Assembly: GCA_009773635.1 (NCBI GenBank)
Contig: WSYC01000015.1
Coordinates: 1 to 64,000 of the forward strand
DNA: 64,000 nt
Direction of reading: 5' to 3'
Source: Beijerinckiaceae bacterium
GTDB lineage: Bacteria; Pseudomonadota; Alphaproteobacteria; Rhizobiales; Beijerinckiaceae
The first letter of the stretch is position 1. Each line of letters starts with the position of its first letter. Below the pieces are notes generated by a model. That model had not been told where the DNA came from. It saw only the letters and a list, made by a program, of their open reading frames with translations, and searched no databases. Positions 26,005 to 36,496 of this stretch are shown here, piece by piece. A program made the position numbers and the translations under genes.

Positions 26005-27519
26005 ATGCGGGATATTCCGAAATTCCGGACCCTCAGGGATTTCCTCCGGCACCTCGAAGGCGAGGGTGACTTCGCGCGGGTCGCAACGCCGGCCAGCCTC
26101 GTGCATGAGATGACGGAGATCCATCGCCGCGTTCTAAAGGCGGGCGGTCCGGCGCTCGAATTCTCGGCGGCGCATGGCCCGCGTGGCCGGGCCGAGATGC
26201 CGGTGATCACCAATCTTTTCGGCACCGAGGCGCGCGTCGCGGCCGGCCTCGGCGTCAAGCGCGAGCGGGTCGGGGAATTGGGCGAAATCCTCGCCGCCTT
26301 GCGCGAACCAGCGCCGGTGGATGGCTTTCGGGATGCGCTGTCGCGCTGGCCGATGGTGCGTGCCGCGCTGGCGACCCGCCCGAATATCGTCTCCGCGCCG
26401 CATTGCCAGGCCGAACGGCGGCTCGGGGCGGATGTCGATCTCGGGCGATTGCCCGTCCAGACCTGCTGGCCGGACGAACCCGCACCGCTGATCACCTGGC
26501 CGCTCGTCATCACCCGCCCGCCCGACGCGGGCATGGAGGAAACCGGCTGCTACAACACGGGCATCTACCGGATGCAGGTTCTCGGGAAAGACAAGGCGAT
26601 CCTGCGCTGGCTCGCGCACCGCGGCGGCGCAAAGCACCACCGGAACTGGGCACAGCGCGGCGAGAACATGCCGGTCGCCGTTGCCATCGGTGCCGATCCG
26701 GCAACGATCCTCTCCGCCGCGCTGCCGTTGCCGGAAACGGTTTCGGAATTGCGCTTCTCCGGCGTGCTGCGCGGCGAGCGGCCACGGCTCGCGCCCGCGC
26801 TTACAGTGCCGCTGATGGTGCCGGCCGATGCGGAGATCATCCTTGAAGGCTGGGTGTCGCCGGACGAGACCGCACCGGAGGGGCCTTACGGCGACCATAC
26901 CGGCTATTACAATGCGGTGGAGCCCTTCCCGCTGATGCAGGTCACCGCGATCACGCTTGCGGCTGATCCGCTCTATCTCTCCACCTTCACCGGCCGGCCG
27001 CCGGATGAACCCTCGGTGATCGGGGCGGTGTTCAACGATCTCGCGCTGCCGATGATCCGCCGGCAGATCCCCGAAATCCGCGATCTCTGGCTGCCGCCGG
27101 AAGCCTGTTCCTACCGCATGGCGATCATCGCGATCGACAAGCGCTACCCCGGTCAGGCGCGCCGGGTGATGATGGCGCTCTGGGGCCTCTTGCCGCAGTT
27201 CAGCTACACGAAAACGATCATCGTCGTCGATGACGACATCGATGTGCGCGACTGGAAGGATGTCGCCTGGGCGCTCGCGACGCGGATGGACCCCTCGCGC
27301 GACCTGATGCAGATCGACCGCACGCCGATCGATTATCTCGATTTTGCTTCGCCGGAGCCGGGCCTCGGTGGCAAGCTCGGCATCGATGCCACCAACAAGA
27401 TCGGCGCGGAAACATCCCGCGAATGGGGCCGCGTACTCGCCATGTCGGACGCAGTAAAAGCGGATGTGGATCGCCTCTGGCCCGCTGTTCTCAACGAGAT
27501 CGGGGGCATGCGACCATGA
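26005..27519 (+). CDS. ubiD: UbiD family decarboxylase
   Basis: It decarboxylates 4-hydroxy-3-polyprenylbenzoate using prenylated FMN made by UbiX. The 504 residues show the family segments TNLFGTEARVAAGLG, GCYNTGIYRMQV, EGPYGDHTGYY with acidic active-site residues, and TGRPPDEPSVIGAVFND. ATG 26005 is preferred to the TTG just before it; no clear SD is seen. The stop overlaps ubiX. Confidence 0.93.
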   Translation: MRDIPKFRTLRDFLRHLEGEGDFARVATPASLVHEMTEIHRRVLKAGGPALEFSAAHGPRGRAEMPVITNLFGTEARVAAGLGVKRERVGELGEILAALREPAPVDGFRDALSRWPMVRAALATRPNIVSAPHCQAERRLGADVDLGRLPVQTCWPDEPAPLITWPLVITRPPDAGMEETGCYNTGIYRMQVLGKDKAILRWLAHRGGAKHHRNWAQRGENMPVAVAIGADPATILSAALPLPETVSELRFSGVLRGERPRLAPALTVPLMVPADAEIILEGWVSPDETAPEGPYGDHTGYYNAVEPFPLMQVTAITLAADPLYLSTFTGRPPDEPSVIGAVFNDLALPMIRRQIPEIRDLWLPPEACSYRMAIIAIDKRYPGQARRVMMALWGLLPQFSYTKTIIVVDDDIDVRDWKDVAWALATRMDPSRDLMQIDRTPIDYLDFASPEPGLGGKLGIDATNKIGAETSREWGRVLAMSDAVKADVDRLWPAVLNEIGGMRP

Positions 27520-28097
27520 AGGCAGGGAACGCGAAACCCCGGATCATTGTCGGCATCAGCGGGGCCTCCGGCGCGGCCATCGGCTGCGCGGTGGTGGCAC
27601 GCCTCGCCGAACTTGGTTCGGAAACACACCTCGTGGTCTCGGAAGCTGCGCGACGGACGCTGGCCGAAGAGGTCGGGCCGGATGCTTTTGCAACCCTCGT
27701 AACGCAGGTGGAGGAAGTGCACGACAACCGGAATATCGGCGCAAGCATCGCCTCCGGGTCGTTTCCGGTGGCCGGGATGATCGTGGCGCCGTGTTCGATG
27801 CGCTCGCTCGCCGCCATTACGCATTCGCTGTCGGATAACCTGCTGGTGCGCGCGGCGGACGTGCGCCTCAAAGAGCGCCAGCCGCTGGTGCTGGTCGCGC
27901 GCGAGGCGCCGCTGCATCTTGGCCATCTGCGCGCGATGACGGCGGTGACCGAAATGGGCGCCATCGTCATGCCGCCGGTGCCGGCCTTCTATCTCAAGCC
28001 TGAAAGCCTTGATGCCGTCATCGACCAGATCGCCTGCCGCGCGATCGATCTCACGCGCGTTTTCGAACCCGTCTCGCGCGCGTGGAACCCGGCCTGA
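27516..28097 (+). CDS. ubiX: Flavin prenyltransferase UbiX
   Basis: It attaches a dimethylallyl unit to FMN to make the UbiD cofactor. The 193 residues have the FMN loop VGISGASGAAIG, APCSMRSLAAITHSLSDNLLVRAADV and the phosphate-binding REAPLHLGHLRAM. ATG 27516 overlaps the ubiD TGA. Pairing with ubiD supports quinone synthesis over aromatic-acid degradation. Confidence 0.95.
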   Translation: MKAGNAKPRIIVGISGASGAAIGCAVVARLAELGSETHLVVSEAARRTLAEEVGPDAFATLVTQVEEVHDNRNIGASIASGSFPVAGMIVAPCSMRSLAAITHSLSDNLLVRAADVRLKERQPLVLVAREAPLHLGHLRAMTAVTEMGAIVMPPVPAFYLKPESLDAVIDQIACRAIDLTRVFEPVSRAWNPA

Positions 28098-28190
28098 ACC
28101 TCATCACATCGGGTAGGTTTGATCTGGCGCACTTGCCGGAACGCCAAATTTGCGCTGATATTTGCGCGAGGCTTCACAAGAAAGCCCGTA

Positions 28191-28238
28191 AGCATCCGCC
28201 CGCCAAGTGGATACCGGTTGGCGGAGAAAGCGGATGCT
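28191..28238. repeat. Extragenic palindrome after ubiX
   Basis: AGCATCCGC (28191-28199) pairs with GCGGATGCT (28230-28238), and inside it CCGCCAA (28200-28206) pairs with TTGGCGG (28218-28224), with one 5-base bulge. It may end ubiDX transcription. The sequence style resembles intergenic repeats common in Rhizobiales. Upstream (28119-28131) TTGAT-CTGG-CGCA is a weak FNR-like site. Confidence 0.5.
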
Positions 28239-28303
28239 GAAAATAATAAGATGAGAGCGGCAGCCGATCCTGTCAGGTCGACGGATGCTCCAAGGGAAAC
28301 GCG

Positions 28304-29269
28304 ATGGGTGCCGGGTTCGTCTCAGAACACGCGGGCAGGATCACGGCGGCAATCACCTCCGGGAAATCCGCACGCTCGCCGCTGATTGCCTCCTGGGAGC
28401 GCAGCGCCCGCCTGCATCGGCTGGACCCGGCAACGGCCTCCACGCCGGGGCGCATCTCCGACATCGAACTCGCGCAGGCCCGGCAGGCGATAGAACCCTT
28501 GCTTTTTGCCGCGCAGCCAAGCCTCGACAGGTTGTTTCAGGCTGTCGGCGGTGTCGGTTGCTCGGTGCTGCTCGCGGATCGCAACGGCGTTCCCGTCGAC
28601 CGGCGCGGCGCGAGGTCCGATGATGCGACCTTCGAGCAATGGGGGCTGTGGACCGGAACGGTCTGGAGCGAGGAACACGAGGGGACGAACGGCATCGGCA
28701 CCTGCCTCACCGAGAGCCGTGCGCTGACCATCCACCGCGACCAGCATTTTCACGCCCGGAATTCGGCCCTGAGCTGCACCACGGCGCCGATCTATGACGA
28801 GCATGGCGAACTTGCCGCCGCCCTTGATGTTTCATCCTGCCGTGCCGATCTGACCGAGGGGTTCGTGCATCTTATCGCGATGGCGGTGGCCGATGCTGCC
28901 CGCAAGATCGAGGCCGAGCATTTCGCGCAGGCTTTTGCGAATGCACGGATTGTTCTCGCTGCCGGGACTGAAAAGGGCGGAAGCGCCCTGCTGGCCGTCG
29001 ACCGCGATGATCTTGTCATTGGCGCGACCCGCGCGGCCCGGCTGGCGCTGGGGATCACCAACGCCACGCTGACGCGGCGTGTCCCCGCGATCGATGTGAT
29101 GACGCAAACGGGTGGTGGTCCCGAGACACTGGATCAGGCCGAACGCTCGGTCGTCCAGCGCGCGTTGGCACGCGCTTCCGGCAATGTCACGCAAGCCGCG
29201 CGCAGCCTCGGCATCTCGCGCGCGACCCTGCATCGCATGCTCAACCGGCTCGGATTGCGCTGCAATTGA
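28304..29269 (+). CDS. GAF-domain/Fis-HTH regulator without AAA+ domain (AcoR-like)
   Basis: The 321 residues begin like AcoR-type enhancer-binding proteins (PLIASWERSARLHRLDP), have a GAF domain (about 80-200, with WSEEHEGTNGIGTCLTESRALTIHRDQHF) and end in a Fis-type HTH (ARASGNVTQAARSLGISRATLHRMLNRLGL). The roughly 240-residue sigma-54-activating AAA+ domain is missing, and the frame is intact, so this is a natural short form. It probably controls the downstream aldehyde dehydrogenase in response to an aldehyde or alcohol. Confidence 0.88.
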   Translation: MGAGFVSEHAGRITAAITSGKSARSPLIASWERSARLHRLDPATASTPGRISDIELAQARQAIEPLLFAAQPSLDRLFQAVGGVGCSVLLADRNGVPVDRRGARSDDATFEQWGLWTGTVWSEEHEGTNGIGTCLTESRALTIHRDQHFHARNSALSCTTAPIYDEHGELAAALDVSSCRADLTEGFVHLIAMAVADAARKIEAEHFAQAFANARIVLAAGTEKGGSALLAVDRDDLVIGATRAARLALGITNATLTRRVPAIDVMTQTGGGPETLDQAERSVVQRALARASGNVTQAARSLGISRATLHRMLNRLGLRCN

Positions 29270-29296
29270 GGGCCATTGCCCATAATCCCACCCGGA

Positions 29297-29318
29297 ACTG
29301 TCGCAGGGTTGCGACAGT
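29297..29318. promoter_or_regulatory. Operator-like inverted repeat before the aldehyde dehydrogenase gene
   Basis: ACTGTCGCA-GGGT-TGCGACAGT has perfect 9-bp arms and ends 104 bases before the dehydrogenase ATG. It is most likely the binding site of the GAF/Fis regulator just upstream. No clear -24/-12 sigma-54 element follows it. Confidence 0.6.
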
Positions 29319-29421
29319 CGGCCGCGCCCGGATCGCCCACCCCTCTGCCGTCGAAATCCATTCACGTCGATAGATCTTCCCGAACGCCGCATTCCGATGG
29401 CGTTGCTCAGGGAGAGAAGCC

Positions 29422-30939
<1,518 letters not shown>

Positions 30940-31023
30940 GCGCCGGGTGCTGAAATATCGGGGGGCGGCGCATGGAGCGTCGCCTCTTCTTTCGGAGACA
31001 GTGTGACTGAGTTGACGGTGAAT

Positions 31024-31037
31024 TTGATATCCCGCAA
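31024..31037 (+). promoter_or_regulatory. FNR/NnrR-like box upstream of the nnrS-type gene
   Basis: TTGAT-ATCC-CGCAA joins an FNR half site (TTGAT) to an NnrR-type half site (TTGCG inverted) with the correct 4-base spacer, about 99 bases before the ATG. Confidence 0.5.
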
Positions 31038-31077
31038 GGCCGTGAAAGCGGGTGCGCGATAGTCAGACCTGAGACGT

Positions 31078-31091
31078 CAATTCTAGAATTG
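31078..31091. promoter_or_regulatory. Perfect 14-bp palindrome upstream of the nnrS-type gene
   Basis: CAATTCTAGAATTG is its own reverse complement and lies 39 bases before the ATG, between the FNR-like box and the gene. It may be an operator or overlap a -10 element. Confidence 0.35.
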
Positions 31092-31129
31092 CTCCCGATG
31101 GGGCGACAACGCTCACGGTATCAGTGATC

Positions 31130-32335
31130 ATGGCAACCACGATGCAGCAGCTCCGGGCATGGCGTGGGCCTGTTTTCCTGAGCTATGGATTTCGACCGTT
31201 CTTCTTTTCCGCCGGCGTACTCGCAACCCTGCTGATCGCGCTCTGGACGCCATGGTTTCTTGGTTTTCTTGTGCTTCCAAGTGCATTTTCGCCGGTAAAC
31301 TGGCATGTTCATGAATTGCTGTTCGGCTATGTTCCGGCGGTTATCGCGGGATTTCTGCTGACCGCGGTGCCGAACTGGACAGGACGATTGCCGGTTGTCG
31401 GCTGGCCGCTGGCAGGTCTGTTTGCACTCTGGCTACTGGCGCGGGGAACCGTCTTGGTATCACCCGGCCTCTCGCCCCTGGCACTGGCTGCGGGCACGCT
31501 CCTCTTTCCGTTCGCGCTTCTGGGGGTGACGGCCCGCGAGATCATCGCCGGTCGCAACTGGCGTAACCTCAAGATTCTCGTGCCGCTATTCCTGATTATC
31601 CTCGCACAGATCGGCTTTCACTATGAGGCCGCGCGGTTTGGCCGCAGCGAAATCGCAACGCGACTTGGCATCGCGGCGACGATAATGCTGATCATGATTG
31701 TCGGCGGCAGGATTGTCCCCAGTTTCACCCGAAACTGGATCAAGCGCGCAAATCCCGGTCGGGAACCGAAGGAATTTGGCCGCTTTGATATCCTTTCGAT
31801 GGGCTTCGGCGGCATCGCGCTCGCAGGCTGGGTGATCACGCCACTGATTGGCTGGGGTATCATTCCGCTGGGCATAGCCTTGCTGGCAGCCGGTTGCATT
31901 CAGGCCATCCGGCTTGCGCGCTGGGCACCGGATCGCACTCTGGCCGAACCGCTGGTCGCGGTGCTGCACGCGGCCTATGCTTTCATTCCGATTGGGTTTG
32001 TCCTTTCCGGTATCGCAAGCCTCACAGGGGAACACGGCTGGCATCAGGCTGCGATCCATGCCTGGACCGCAGGTGCAATCGGGCTGATGACCCTCGCCGT
32101 CATGACGCGCGCGAGCCGCGGGCACTCCGGCAGACCCCTGACCGCGCCACTGGGCACGACGCTGATCTACCTCGCCATCGGCCTTTCGGCTTTGACGCGG
32201 ATCGGAGTCGCGCTCCTGCCGGCGACAACGATGTGGCTTCTCCCGCTATCGGGTTTGCTCTGGTGCCTCGGGTTTCTCGGCTTTGCCGTTCTGTATGCGC
32301 CAATTCTTTTGTTGCCGGCGATGCGAGCCCCGTGA
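31130..32335 (+). CDS. nnrS: NnrS family membrane protein
   Basis: NnrS proteins are haem- and copper-containing membrane proteins linked to nitric oxide tolerance. The 401 residues have about 12 hydrophobic segments and conserved histidine regions (NWHVHELLFGYVPAVIAGFLLTAVPNWTG; HAWTAGAIGLMTLAVMTRASRGHSGR). ATG 31130 is used; GTG 31124 adds two residues. Presence beside a nitrate reduction region and an FNR-like box supports a role in NO handling. Confidence 0.88.
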   Translation: MATTMQQLRAWRGPVFLSYGFRPFFFSAGVLATLLIALWTPWFLGFLVLPSAFSPVNWHVHELLFGYVPAVIAGFLLTAVPNWTGRLPVVGWPLAGLFALWLLARGTVLVSPGLSPLALAAGTLLFPFALLGVTAREIIAGRNWRNLKILVPLFLIILAQIGFHYEAARFGRSEIATRLGIAATIMLIMIVGGRIVPSFTRNWIKRANPGREPKEFGRFDILSMGFGGIALAGWVITPLIGWGIIPLGIALLAAGCIQAIRLARWAPDRTLAEPLVAVLHAAYAFIPIGFVLSGIASLTGEHGWHQAAIHAWTAGAIGLMTLAVMTRASRGHSGRPLTAPLGTTLIYLAIGLSALTRIGVALLPATTMWLLPLSGLLWCLGFLGFAVLYAPILLLPAMRAP

Positions 32336-32489
32336 GGGTATGTAGCGGCCGCCAGGCGCTTATATGCTGCGGATGTCGACCGGGAGGCAGAGGAGCGACC
32401 GAGGCGGAAGATATCCGCAAAAGGGCAACTTGCAAAACGCGCGGCATCCACGCCCGCCCGGCGTTGCTGAGGGCAAAAACGTTCTATGC

Positions 32490-32505
32490 TAGGGTCTGGA
32501 CCCTA
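32490..32505. repeat. Short dyad near the 3' end of the chemoreceptor gene
   Basis: TAGGGTC-TG-GACCCTA lies 17 bases after the stop of the minus-strand chemoreceptor gene, in the 187-base convergent gap with nnrS. The 2-base spacer disfavours a simple hairpin terminator. The rest of the gap shows nothing I can support. Confidence 0.35.
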
Positions 32506-32522
32506 ACGCCCTCGATGGGGCG

Positions 32523-34511
32523 CTATGCGGCACGAGCCGAGGCGAGGAAGCGATCCATTTCGCTGCGCAAGACCTCGGACTGATGCGCAAGCTCCGAGGC
32601 AGCGCCCAGTACCTGCGAAGCGGCCGCGCCGGAGGTTGTCGCCGCAGTCGTCACATGCGTGATCGCCGAAGAGACCTCGCCGGTGCCAATAGCGGCCTGC
32701 TGGACGTTTTGCGCGATTTCGGCAGTCGCGCGCTCCTGCTCGGCCATGGACCGGCTGATAGCGTCGGAAATCTCGCTCATATCGCTGATCGTCAGGGTGA
32801 TCTGCCGGATCGTCTCAACCGATTCTGTTGTCACGGCCTGAATCGCTGCAATGGCACCGGCAATCTCATTGGTCGCGCGGCTTGTTTGCCCAGCCAGTTC
32901 CTTCACCTCGGAGGCGACCACGGCGAAGCCCTTGCCGGCATCCCCGGCACGAGCCGCTTCAATCGTGGCATTGAGTGCGAGAAGGTTGGTCTGGCCAGCG
33001 ATGCCGCGGATCAATTCGATGACCCGGCCGATCTGGTCCGCCGCGACCAGCAGCTCGCGTACCTTCGCATTCGTCTGTTCGGTATCAGCCACGGCTTTCC
33101 CTGCGATACCGCTTGAGCGCTGCGCCTCTTCGAGGATTGCGTGCGTGGAGGCAGAGAGTTGTTCCCCGGCTGCCGCGACGCCCTGCACGCTGGTGGACGC
33201 TTGCTCCGCCGCACTGGCAACGCTTGTGCTTTGCATCAGCGTCTCCTCAGCAACATCCGACATGCTGGCGGCTGCGGCCTGAAGTTCGGTCGAGGCCGAG
33301 GCAACCGTGGCCATCACCGTGGTCGCACTCGATTCGAAGGCTTCAATGGCCGCTTCAAGCGCGGCCTGCCGGCGCGCACGTGCTTCCTGCTCGCGCTCGG
33401 TCTCCGCCTTCAGTGTTTCGCGCTCGATGCCGTTCATGCGGAAAACGTCAAGCGCCTCGGCCATGGCGCCGAGTTCATCCCGCCGGTTGCGACCGGGAAT
33501 CTCGATGGAGAACTGCCCCCCCGCGATCTCACGCATCGCCGAGGTAATGCGCGCGATCGGTGAGGCGATTGCACGGGTGACGGCGAGAGCAAGGAGGGTG
33601 ATGAGTGCAAGGATACCGCCGACGAGGACGAGGGTCGTCCGATCCTGTTCAAGGCGCTGCCGGGCAATCTCTGCGCGCGCTTGCTCTGTCAGTTCGTCGA
33701 TCCGTTTTTCGAGCGCGGCGAGCAATGGCTCGACCTGTGCGTAGGCACTCGAAAGGTCCGCCGCCCGCTTCCTGGCCTCGAGCTTCTCGGCGACATAGGC
33801 ATCAAACGAGGTCTTGTAGACTGCAACCTTCTCCGTGAGTGTCTTCGCCTTCGCGGGGTCGGAAATCGAGGTCACAGCGCGCCGGAACTCCTCGACCCGC
33901 TTGGCAAGATCGTCGCGGTAGCGCGGGTCATCACGCAGCATGAAATCTTTCTCGTGCCGCCGCATCATGAGGATCAACACCGTCAGTTGCGCGTTGTCGG
34001 CTTCGCGAACAATGGCTTCCGCATCCTGCACGGCCTTGCGCAACGTGCCCTGAAGACCGCTGTTGTGATCCAGCCCAAGCTTGATCTCAGCACTGGCAAG
34101 CCCTTCAAACGCCTTTCGGTAGGCGCCGAGCTGGGGCTCGATCCGGTCGATGGTCTCCACGAGCGCCGGATCGAGCACCACCACCTCTTTCCGCATTGAG
34201 GTGAAGATTGCTGTCGCCTGCTCCAGCGCCTTCGTATTGGCTGTCACATATCGGGTATCGCGCCGGATGATGAAATCCTTCTCGGCGCGGCGCGCGAGCA
34301 GAAGCTGTGTGCCGAGCCTTGCCACGTCTTCCTCGACGGCGGCGTTGAGGGTTGCGCGGGTCTGAAGGATATCAATGGCTTGTGTGGCGCGATAGCCGAC
34401 GACCGCGATGGCAAGCGCCGCTGCCACCCCCAGCAAGCCCAGTCCGATGATCATGGCTCTGAGGGTTGCGCGCTGCACGAGGAAGGCAGGGAGGGAGGAG
34501 AGCTTTGACAT
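32523..34511 (-). CDS. Methyl-accepting chemotaxis protein with HBM-type sensor
   Basis: The 662 residues have a first membrane helix at about 17-37 ([23 protein letters not shown]), a long all-helical periplasmic part of about 250 residues containing two similar [12 protein letters not shown] and [12 protein letters not shown] segments (the repeated pattern of HBM double four-helix sensors), a second membrane helix near 300-320, HAMP, and a signalling domain with tip [19 protein letters not shown]. The ligand is unknown. No che genes are in view. It sits at the edge of the accessory region. Confidence 0.92.
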   Translation of the reverse strand: MSKLSSLPAFLVQRATLRAMIIGLGLLGVAAALAIAVVGYRATQAIDILQTRATLNAAVEEDVARLGTQLLLARRAEKDFIIRRDTRYVTANTKALEQATAIFTSMRKEVVVLDPALVETIDRIEPQLGAYRKAFEGLASAEIKLGLDHNSGLQGTLRKAVQDAEAIVREADNAQLTVLILMMRRHEKDFMLRDDPRYRDDLAKRVEEFRRAVTSISDPAKAKTLTEKVAVYKTSFDAYVAEKLEARKRAADLSSAYAQVEPLLAALEKRIDELTEQARAEIARQRLEQDRTTLVLVGGILALITLLALAVTRAIASPIARITSAMREIAGGQFSIEIPGRNRRDELGAMAEALDVFRMNGIERETLKAETEREQEARARRQAALEAAIEAFESSATTVMATVASASTELQAAAASMSDVAEETLMQSTSVASAAEQASTSVQGVAAAGEQLSASTHAILEEAQRSSGIAGKAVADTEQTNAKVRELLVAADQIGRVIELIRGIAGQTNLLALNATIEAARAGDAGKGFAVVASEVKELAGQTSRATNEIAGAIAAIQAVTTESVETIRQITLTISDMSEISDAISRSMAEQERATAEIAQNVQQAAIGTGEVSSAITHVTTAATTSGAAASQVLGAASELAHQSEVLRSEMDRFLASARAA

Positions 34512-34981
34512 CGATCCTCGACGTTTTTTTATTAGTGGATGCTGATTTAATCAGTAAAGAGATTCCCTTAAGAATGCCTAAAATTCAGGCAGATGACAGT
34601 GACGACCGAATCGCCCCGGGTTTGCCGAAGGCTCCGGATGTCCGATTGCGGGCAAAGGCTCAAGGCTATCGATCGACCGCAACCAGTGAAGGGTTTCGGG
34701 TGCCGGAGGCGTACGAAAGCCCCCATGCAGGAACCCGCGGCCCGCCTCTTCGCGTTATGGGGATTTGACGATTTCGGTCTGATCTGCGTCTCCCGGGCCG
34801 ACAGCCGGTTGGCGCATTTTGCGCCCAAACCGCTGGATTGTCTGCCCTCGGCGCGCCATAAAGCGATCTTTATCGGTGCTGATGCCGCCACTTTCTGCTC
34901 GCTCGGCAGAATGGGCGACATGAGCCTCACGTGGCCAACAGCATGGCGCTTTGGCGTATCGTTCTTTCAATCCATGCCGGG
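34512..34981. other. 470-base stretch without a supported gene
   Basis: It contains the chemoreceptor promoter region (AT-rich 34512-34600) and then GC-rich DNA next to the transposase remnant. Open frames exist on both strands but none has consistent codon bias or a recognisable product. The right part is probably the terminal non-coding tail of the IS91-family element. Confidence 0.4.
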
Positions 34982-35089
34982 TCATGGGGGTGCCTCCCGG
35001 GGGGATGGTTCCGGCGCCGGTGGTCCGCGCGATCGGTAGGAACGGGCGACGCTCTCGATGATGCTCATGCGACCGCCGCAACCGGGGCA
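34982..35089 (-). pseudogene. IS91-family transposase, C-terminal remnant
   Basis: Reading the minus strand from 35089 to the TGA at 34982 gives CPGCGGRMSIIESVARSYRSRGPPAPEPSP and a short end, which matches the characteristic zinc-type C-terminal tail of IS91-family transposases. The catalytic Y1 transposase body is missing. Immediately upstream in the same direction is an integrase fragment in another frame. Confidence 0.6.
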
Positions 35090-35253
35090 AGGCGGGCGAC
35101 CTCTTCAACGCTGAGGTCGTCGGGGAGCTTGCGGTGGAAGCGGGTCACCACAAGGCTGCGCGCGGGATCACGCCGGCCGAGCGTGACCGCAAACAGGAAG
35201 CGCAAGGCCGAGACCGCAGAGTTGATGGCGGCAACCTCGCCACCAGCGCCCAT
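35087..35253 (-). pseudogene. Tyrosine recombinase (IS91-associated integrase), N-terminal remnant
   Basis: INSAVSALRFLFAVTLGRRD then LVVTRFHRKLPDDLSVEEVARL matches the end of the SAM-like N-terminal domain of the XerC-like integrases that accompany IS91-family transposases. The catalytic R-H-R-Y domain is absent. The match stops at about 35090, exactly where transposase C-terminal sequence begins, so one deletion joined the two genes. Confidence 0.6.
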
Positions 35254-35471
35254 CCCGCGAAGCGAGTTCGTGCATGGGGCGCGAAGCCGCCATCCACCCG
35301 ATAGTTCCTTTCATGGCAAATGCACTATGGGCTGGGAAACGGCCTGTCGTCGTCAAGCCCTGTGAATGGCGAGGGCGCGATCATTCAACCGTATCCTGTG
35401 CAGTTTGAAAATCGCAGCGCCGATTTGCTTGTAGGCCATTTTGTGGTTCTAAAAACATCTATTTTGAAAAT

Positions 35472-35564
35472 ATGAACAAAATCAATTCATTAGAAGAATT
35501 TATGGCGGAGGAAAAGGGATACGGGCCAAATCGTCTCAGCGGGACGCTTGTTACAGAGAAATAA
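35472..35564 (+). CDS. Possible 30-residue small protein
   Basis: ATG 35472 opens MNKINSLEEFMAEEKGYGPN and ends at TAA 35564 in the AT-rich stretch before the excisionase-like gene. No strong SD is seen. It could be a real small protein, a remnant, or chance. Confidence 0.2.
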   Translation: MNKINSLEEFMAEEKGYGPNRLSGTLVTEK

Positions 35565-35714
35565 TGCTGAGAACACCGACATAAAAGGCCGCACGCGCAG
35601 TTGTTCGCTGATGCCGTGAACTCGGCGGAAGCGTTCAACGAATGCCTTGATAGTATTTTTTCGTCGAGCCTACGTCCTATCGCAGTCAGTCCAAAACTTG
35701 CGAAAGGAAACGAA

Positions 35715-35942
35715 ATGGCATCCATGCATCTGAACCAAATCCAGCTCGCTGCCCGCTGGAACATCAGTCACCGCACTCTCGAACGTTGGCGATGGTCCGG
35801 CGATGGGCCGCTGTTCATAAAGATCGGCGGGCGGGTGGTCTATCGCTTGGCCGACGTCGAGGCTTACGAGCTCATGCAGATCCGTAGGAGCACGTCAGAG
35901 GTGCCTCACCACCAGCAGGCCGCCGGTCAGCCCAATGCCTGA
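35715..35942 (+). CDS. Excisionase/AlpA-like helix-turn-helix protein
   Basis: The 75 residues from ATG 35715 (AAGGA upstream) contain a MerR/AlpA-type winged HTH: LNQIQLAARWNISHRTLERWRWSGDGPLFIKIGGRVVYRLADVEAYE. Proteins of this kind act as recombination directionality factors or small regulators in mobile elements. It lies at the left end of the recombinase-ParB-BREX island, so it may help the serine recombinase excise the island. Confidence 0.8.
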   Translation: MASMHLNQIQLAARWNISHRTLERWRWSGDGPLFIKIGGRVVYRLADVEAYELMQIRRSTSEVPHHQQAAGQPNA

Positions 35943-36021
35943 TGTCCTTCCGCGCAGCGAGAATTGAACATCTCCCTCCGCCCCGACCTTCGAGATGCGC
36001 TGGGATCCAGAGCATCTCTTC

Positions 36022-36402
36022 CTACTCCAAGCCGCCACTCAGGCTTCGGACGGCTTGCAGCAAGTCTGATATGGCCTGCTCAGCCCCGGCGAGCTTCGTC
36101 GCAGCGATCAGATCCTGACGCGCTGCCATCATCAGGAACGCATTCATCACTTCGTCCGAGTTTCTGGCAAGTGCCACGAGGTGCGCCCCGCTCGGACCAT
36201 AACGTCCTGAAAACCAGTTCTTCGCAGTGCGTTCATTCGCGCCGGTCCATCCGGCCGCCGTCTTGATGCCAGCATGAGTCGAGCCCAGTGACCGATTCAG
36301 AGCGGCCGCAATTTCTGCCGCGAAAAATCCGTCATCGGAATGCCCGCCACCATTACACCCGTTTTGACCCGGAAAGAACTTGCCCTTTTTCGGAAACGAC
36401 AT
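36022..36402 (-). CDS. HTH-like protein of the mobile island
   Basis: The 126 residues start at ATG 36402 with GGAGGG upstream. The central part (EIAAALNRSLGSTHAGIKTAAGWTGANERTAKNWFSGRYGPSGAHLVALARNSDEVMNAFL) reads like a lambda-repressor-type HTH followed by helices, as seen in small proteins of alphaproteobacterial mobile elements. It is divergent from the serine recombinase and could regulate it. The exact family is not named. Confidence 0.7.
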   Translation of the reverse strand: MSFPKKGKFFPGQNGCNGGGHSDDGFFAAEIAAALNRSLGSTHAGIKTAAGWTGANERTAKNWFSGRYGPSGAHLVALARNSDEVMNAFLMMAARQDLIAATKLAGAEQAISDLLQAVRSLSGGLE

Positions 36403-36496
36403 TCCACCCTCCTTGGCGTTAAATCACCGAGGAGAATTGAGCCGGGCCGTTGTAAGGGACATCGCGTTACGAACGGATTTGCGTGAGGGTAAATTG

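Noticed and set aside
29319-29421. Sigma-54 promoter before the aldehyde dehydrogenase gene
   Set aside because: No GG-N10-GC element with suitable flanks could be found, and the local regulator has no AAA+ domain.
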